From: DASQTB01 sp035642095
GTDB lineage: Bacteria; Actinomycetota; UBA4738; CALAEC01
Reading direction: 5' to 3'
NCBI GenBank assembly: GCA_035642095.1
Contig: DASQTB010000049.1
Location: 1-8,298, forward strand
DNA: 8,298 bases
The position numbers were made by a program, and so were the translations under genes. Below the pieces are notes generated by a model. It saw only the letters and a program-made list of their open reading frames with translations, was not told the DNA's origin and made no database searches. Of the stretch, positions 5,546 to 8,298 are shown one piece after another. Numbering within the stretch: position 1 is the stretch's first letter; each line of letters begins with the position of its first letter.

Positions 5546-6498
5546 CGCCGGTCAGGCCACGGCGGGAGCGATCTCGCCACCGAGGAGCTCCACCACGTCG
5601 AGGTCGCCGTGGTCGAATGCTGCAGCATCACCCGGTCGACGCCGGCGTCCTCGAGCTCGCCGAGCCGAGCGATCACCTGGTCCGTGGTGCCGGCGACCAG
5701 TGAGGGGTTCTGGGCCAGCCACGCGTCGGGCTCGGCGTCCTCGTTGGACCGCCGGATGACCCGGCGGGCTCGTTCCCGGACCTCGTCCCGGTCCCGGCCC
5801 ACGACGACCCCGGTCATCAACGAGAACCGGAGGGTGGCCGGGTCGCGGCCCTCCCGCTCCCAGGCCTCCGCCACCCGAGCCCGCATCGTCCGGCACTCGT
5901 CGGGGGTGGAGGAGAGCACGTTGTACTCGTCGGCCCACCGGGCGGCGAGCCGGGCGCTCCTCGGGCCGGCGTCCCCCCCGATGATCAGCGGCGGGTGGGG
6001 GCGCTGGACCGGCTTGGGGAGAGCGTGAACCTCGTCCAGGCGGTAGTGCTCTCCGTCGAAGGAGAACCCGTCGTCCGACCACAGCCCGTGGACGATCTCC
6101 ACCTGCTCCTCGAGCATCGATATCCGCACGCCGGGGGCCGGATACGGGAAGCCGTAGGCCCGGTGCTCCAGGGTGAGCCAGCCGGCGCCCATCCCCAGCT
6201 CGACCCGGCCCCCGGTGACGTGATCGACCGTGACCACCGTCTTGGCCAGGACGGAGGGATGACGGAACGTGGCCGGCGAGACCAGGGTCCCCAGGCGAAG
6301 CCGCGACGTGATCGAGCCCAGCGCCGACAGCGTGGCCCAGGCGTCGAGCGATCCGCGCTCCAGCCGCCCGCTGACGGAGAGATAGTGATCGGACCGGAAT
6401 AGGCCCTCCAGGCCGTGCTCCTCGCAGGCCCGGGCCAGGGCCACCCACTGCTCCCAGGCCACGTCCTCCTGGCCCTCGACCATGAGGCAGATCCGCAC
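5494..6498 (-). CDS. Luciferase-like F420-dependent oxidoreductase, frameshifted near the 3' end
   Basis: Member of the luciferase-like monooxygenase (LLM) superfamily, a TIM barrel using F420 or flavin. The start MRICLMVEGQE and the segments GLFRSDHYL (33-41), RLRLGTLVSPATFRHP (66-81), GGRVELGMGAGW (96-107) and HPPLIIGGD resemble the TIGR03560 F420-dependent subgroup; the substrate is unknown. GTG 6498 matches the family N-terminus and has no ribosome site. The open frame gives 334 residues, but after MLQH (H294) it turns into a Ser/Thr/Arg-rich tail overlapping the convergent gene by 52 bases. One frame over, the sequence reads FDHGDLDVVELLGGEIAPAVA and stops at 5552, exactly the expected family ending. 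One lost base at 5614-5619 (CATTTC to CATTC) explains it. The intended protein would have about 315 residues. It may be a recent mutation or a sequencing error; activity may be reduced or lost. Confidence 0.88.
   Translation of the reverse strand: MRICLMVEGQEDVAWEQWVALARACEEHGLEGLFRSDHYLSVSGRLERGSLDAWATLSALGSITSRLRLGTLVSPATFRHPSVLAKTVVTVDHVTGGRVELGMGAGWLTLEHRAYGFPYPAPGVRISMLEEQVEIVHGLWSDDGFSFDGEHYRLDEVHALPKPVQRPHPPLIIGGDAGPRSARLAARWADEYNVLSSTPDECRTMRARVAEAWEREGRDPATLRFSLMTGVVVGRDRDEVRERARRVIRRSNEDAEPDAWLAQNPSLVAGTTDQVIARLGELEDAGVDRVMLQHSTTATSTWWSSSVARSLPPWPDRRQSQTVTTTVAMRIPIS
5537..5559. terminator. Hairpin over both stop codons at the DUF1761/oxidoreductase junction
   Basis: CTGAC (5542-5546) and GTCAG (5551-5555) pair around GCCG, extended by TGG (5537-5539) with CCA (5557-5559) across a small internal loop. 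It encloses the DUF1761 stop (5543-5545) and the frame-restored oxidoreductase stop (5552-5554). A short bidirectional terminator is inferred; no T-tract is present. Confidence 0.35.
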
Positions 6499-6505
6499 GG
6501 AGCGG

Positions 6506-6511
6506 ACTGTA
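6506..6511 (-). promoter_or_regulatory. Candidate -10 for a leaderless oxidoreductase message
   Basis: The minus strand reads TACAGT, ending seven bases before the GTG at 6498. That spacing puts the transcription start on the start codon, the usual arrangement for leaderless genes in Actinomycetota. The GTG has no Shine-Dalgarno site, which agrees. Confidence 0.45.
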
Positions 6512-6513
6512 AC

Positions 6514-6537
6514 CCGGTGGGAGTGGGGACCTACCGG
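6514..6537 (-). terminator. Hairpin over the helicase stop codon
   Basis: CCGGTGGG (6514-6521) and CCTACCGG (6530-6537) form an eight-base stem with one imperfect pair (A-C in the minus-strand RNA) and an eight-base loop. The helicase TAG stop (6533-6531) is inside one arm. It could separate helicase transcription from the oxidoreductase gene 32 bases downstream. Confidence 0.35.
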
Positions 6538-7706
6538 CGACGGCGGCGACCCATCACGCCGCCACCGCGAGACTGGAACACCATCCTCGGCGGGGCCACG
6601 GTCATCCCTTCCGCGGTGAACTCGTCCTCCAGCCGGAGACGGGAGGCCATCCGACTGACGTCGCCCCGATCCTCCGGCAACACGAACGTCACGCCGGCGC
6701 CGGCCCGACCGGCCCGGGCGGTCCGTCCCACGCGGTGGACGTAGCTCTTGTCGTCCTGAGGAGGGTCGTAGTTGACGACGTGGGTGATGTCCTCGAGGTC
6801 CAGGCCCCGGGCGGCCACGTCGGTGGCCACCAGTGTGTCGAGCCGGCCATCGGCGAACCGGGACAGCGTCCGTTCTCGCGCGGTCTGAGCCATGTCGCCG
6901 TGCATGGCCGCGGCCCGGATCCCCTTGTCCTTGAGTCGGCGGGACAGCCGGTCGGCGCCCCGCTTGGTCCGGACGAACACCAGGTGCCGGCCGGGCTCAG
7001 CGCGGAGCAGCTCCACCAGGCGGTCCACCCGCTCGTGGGCCGTCACCGGGATGAATCGATGGTTCGCCTCGTCGACGGTCTGGCGAGGGGCCTCGACCTC
7101 GTGAAGGACGGGGTCGGTGGTGTACGCCCGGGCCAGCCGGCCCACCTGCCCGTCCAGGGTGGCGGAGAAGAACATCGTCTGGCGCCGGCTGGGGATGCGT
7201 AGGACCAGCCGGTCGACCTGAGGTTGGAACCCCATGTCGAGCATCCGGTCGGCCTCGTCCAGCACCAGGATCCGGATATCGGACAGCGACACGAGCCGGC
7301 GGTCGGCCAGGTCCTCCATCCTTCCCGGCGTGGCCACCAGGATGTGCGCCCGGGCGGCCGCCTTGGCCTGGGCCGGGATGCCGACGCCGCCGTACACCGC
7401 CGCGGCCCGGAACCCGCGGGCTCGGGCCACATCGTCGAACTCCTCGACCACCTGAACGGCCAGCTCCCGGGTGGGCACCAGGACCAATACGGAGGGCCGC
7501 CTCGAATCGGGGCGGATCCGCTCGACGATCGGAACGGCGAAGGCCAGGGTCTTGCCCGAGCCGGTCCGGGACCGGGCCAGGACGTCGCGGCCGGCCAGGG
7601 CGTCGGGGATCACCAGGGTCTGGATGGGAAACGGGGCCTCGATGCCCCGTCGGGAGAGGGCGCGGGCCACGGGTACGCTCGCGCCGAGGTCGTGAAACGT
7701 CGTCAT
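6531..7706 (-). CDS. DEAD-box ATP-dependent RNA helicase (RhlE-like)
   Basis: A 391-residue RNA helicase that uses ATP to unwind short RNA duplexes, typically in ribosome assembly, mRNA decay or cold adaptation. All motifs are visible: Q-motif (F4 ... PIQT, Q29), motif I SRTGSGKT (46-53), PTREL (78-82), TPGR (126-129), DEAD (150-153), SAT (181-183), ARGLD (299-303) and HRVGRTAR (324-331). Motif I has Ser where Ala is usual. The C-terminal tail is short and ends in a basic GRRRRR run, likely an RNA contact. The ATG at 7706 is chosen because AAGGAG lies seven bases upstream and the core begins there. The frame is open to an ATG at 7805 directly after a strong -10, so a 33-residue N-terminal extension from a leaderless start is possible. 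Without it the mRNA has a leader of about 100 bases, as is common for cold-inducible helicases. Confidence 0.95.
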   Translation of the reverse strand: MTTFHDLGASVPVARALSRRGIEAPFPIQTLVIPDALAGRDVLARSRTGSGKTLAFAVPIVERIRPDSRRPSVLVLVPTRELAVQVVEEFDDVARARGFRAAAVYGGVGIPAQAKAAARAHILVATPGRMEDLADRRLVSLSDIRILVLDEADRMLDMGFQPQVDRLVLRIPSRRQTMFFSATLDGQVGRLARAYTTDPVLHEVEAPRQTVDEANHRFIPVTAHERVDRLVELLRAEPGRHLVFVRTKRGADRLSRRLKDKGIRAAAMHGDMAQTARERTLSRFADGRLDTLVATDVAARGLDLEDITHVVNYDPPQDDKSYVHRVGRTARAGRAGAGVTFVLPEDRGDVSRMASRLRLEDEFTAEGMTVAPPRMVFQSRGGGVMGRRRRR

Positions 7707-7804
7707 GCTCAACTCCTTCTGCATCAGGGAGGATTCTGCGAACCGGCCCTGTGAAGGAGGAGCGGAAAGCGAAACCTCACGGGGCGGCGTGATGCCGTCC
7801 CTCA
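7707..7804 (-). promoter_or_regulatory. 5' leader of the helicase mRNA
   Basis: About 98 bases lie between the predicted transcription start (seven bases after the -10 at 7811-7816) and the ATG at 7706. The strand has pyrimidine-rich stretches (TTTCGCTTTCCGCTCCTCC) facing the purine-rich AAGGAG at the ribosome site, so pairing that hides the site is possible. No known riboswitch is recognised. Confidence 0.3.
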
Positions 7805-7810
7805 TCGATC

Positions 7811-7819
7811 AGTGTAGCA
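7811..7819 (-). promoter_or_regulatory. Extended -10 promoter of the helicase gene
   Basis: The minus strand reads TGCTACACT, an extended -10, directly after the end of the cyclase-type gene. It is the same nine-base string that precedes the tRNA-Ser at the other end of the window. Five bases separate it from an in-frame ATG at 7805. No clear -35 is visible, as is usual with extended -10 promoters. Confidence 0.5.
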
Positions 7820-7822
7820 GCT

Positions 7823-7858
7823 GGTGGTCAGGATTCCTGGGACACCGAGCTGACCACC
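7823..7858 (-). terminator. Inverted repeat over the stop codon of the cyclase-type gene
   Basis: GGTGGTCAG (7823-7831) and CTGACCACC (7850-7858) are perfect nine-base reverse complements around an 18-base loop. The TGA stop (7830-7828) is inside the downstream arm, and the helicase -10 begins four bases beyond the stem. It may be a terminator, or a regulator-binding site upstream of the helicase promoter. Confidence 0.35.
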
Positions 7859-8298
7859 GCCCGGGCACCGGCCGCCCGGTCCGCGCGATCCCGCCACGGG
7901 ACGGCTCCCAGACGATCGAACAGCCCACGGGCCTCGTCCAGGAGCGGCTCGCCCTCGTCTGTCCGGCCCTGCTCTCCCAGCCATTCGCCGTGTTCGGTGA
8001 GCGTCACTCCGAGCCAGAAGGGAATGCCGATCTCCCGGAACAGACCTGCGGCTGTTTTGAAGCCCGGCTCCACGGCATCGGATTCCCCTCGGGCCATGGA
8101 GAATCGAGCTTCCAAACGGCTGGCCTGGGCCCGCCAGTACGGGGTCGTTTCCCCGGCCCCGAAGGCTGTGGGCAGGGAGAAGAGCTTCTCCACTCTCGCT
8201 GTGTCCCCTAGAGAGAGCGCCGCCTCAGTGGCCGTCACAAACCCGACCTTGATACCGGGATAGGTGCTGCCCAGTGCCGATCGGCCGTCGAGCGCCTC
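7828..8298 (-). CDS. Adenylate/guanylate cyclase-type signalling protein, C-terminal TPR region (partial)
   Basis: The frame is open to the right edge, so only the last 156 residues are present. They are helical with TPR-like spacing: GDTARVEKLFSLPTAF, TTPYWRAQASRLEARFSMARGE, VEPGFKTAAGLFREIGIPFWLGVTLTEHGEWL and EGEPLLDEARGLFDRLGAVPWRDRAD. These blocks match the C-terminal ends of large proteins carrying a class III adenylate/guanylate cyclase domain, an AAA/NB-ARC-type ATPase and TPR repeats, common in Actinomycetota and neighbours. The cyclase and ATPase domains would lie outside the window and are inferred only. A GTG at 8238 is internal, not a start. The gene ends 11 bases before the helicase -10. 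Confidence 0.75.
   Translation of the reverse strand, partial: EALDGRSALGSTYPGIKVGFVTATEAALSLGDTARVEKLFSLPTAFGAGETTPYWRAQASRLEARFSMARGESDAVEPGFKTAAGLFREIGIPFWLGVTLTEHGEWLGEQGRTDEGEPLLDEARGLFDRLGAVPWRDRADRAAGARAVVSSVSQES

Noticed and set aside
5619..6448. Alternative minus frame along the oxidoreductase
   Set aside because: Only its last 20 or so residues are meaningful, as the frameshifted C-terminus; the rest is shadow.

Overview
This is a high-G+C stretch that looks like Actinomycetota (or a close high-GC relative), probably from an environmental genome. The pointers are the base composition, the GTG starts, several starts with no Shine-Dalgarno site but a TANNNT -10 a few bases upstream (leaderless style), an F420-type luciferase-like oxidoreductase, the C-terminus of a cyclase/TPR signalling protein, and a serine tRNA beside tadA. 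The organism assignment is inference from these traits. Genes are tightly packed: the longest gap is about 120 bases, so there is no long unexplained stretch. I see no mobile element, CRISPR array or rRNA.

Left part (1-2214). The first 20 bases on the minus strand look like the 5' end of a serine tRNA cut by the window edge. It lies downstream of tadA (minus), the wobble-adenosine deaminase. Divergent from tadA is a membrane-anchored GAF sensor histidine kinase (plus) with no response regulator beside it.

Centre (2216-5545). A minus-strand module encodes three tandem DGPF/YCII-like small proteins followed by a large ECF sigma factor with a C-terminal TPR-like extension, the arrangement known as ECF42-DGPF. 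A TGTCGA -35-like element sits directly after the stop of the first DGPF gene. This suggests that the sigma factor drives the last three genes while the first DGPF gene has its own promoter. The sigma gene has no ATG, GTG or TTG where its homology begins. Divergent from the module is a small ArsR-family repressor, followed on the plus strand by a four-helix DUF1761-like membrane protein. The 110-bp divergent region holds the promoters for both directions.

Right part (5552-8298). A luciferase-like F420-dependent oxidoreductase (minus) carries an apparent one-base frameshift near its 3' end: the family-like C-terminus continues in another frame and stops at 5552, 6 bases from the convergent DUF1761 stop. 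Upstream of it is a DEAD-box RNA helicase with a roughly 100-nt leader and an extended -10 (TGCTACACT) identical to the one before the tRNA. At the right edge is the C-terminal part of an adenylate/guanylate-cyclase-type TPR protein.

Across the window, inverted repeats with short loops lie directly over stop codons at five gene ends. They probably act as compact terminators without U-tracts.
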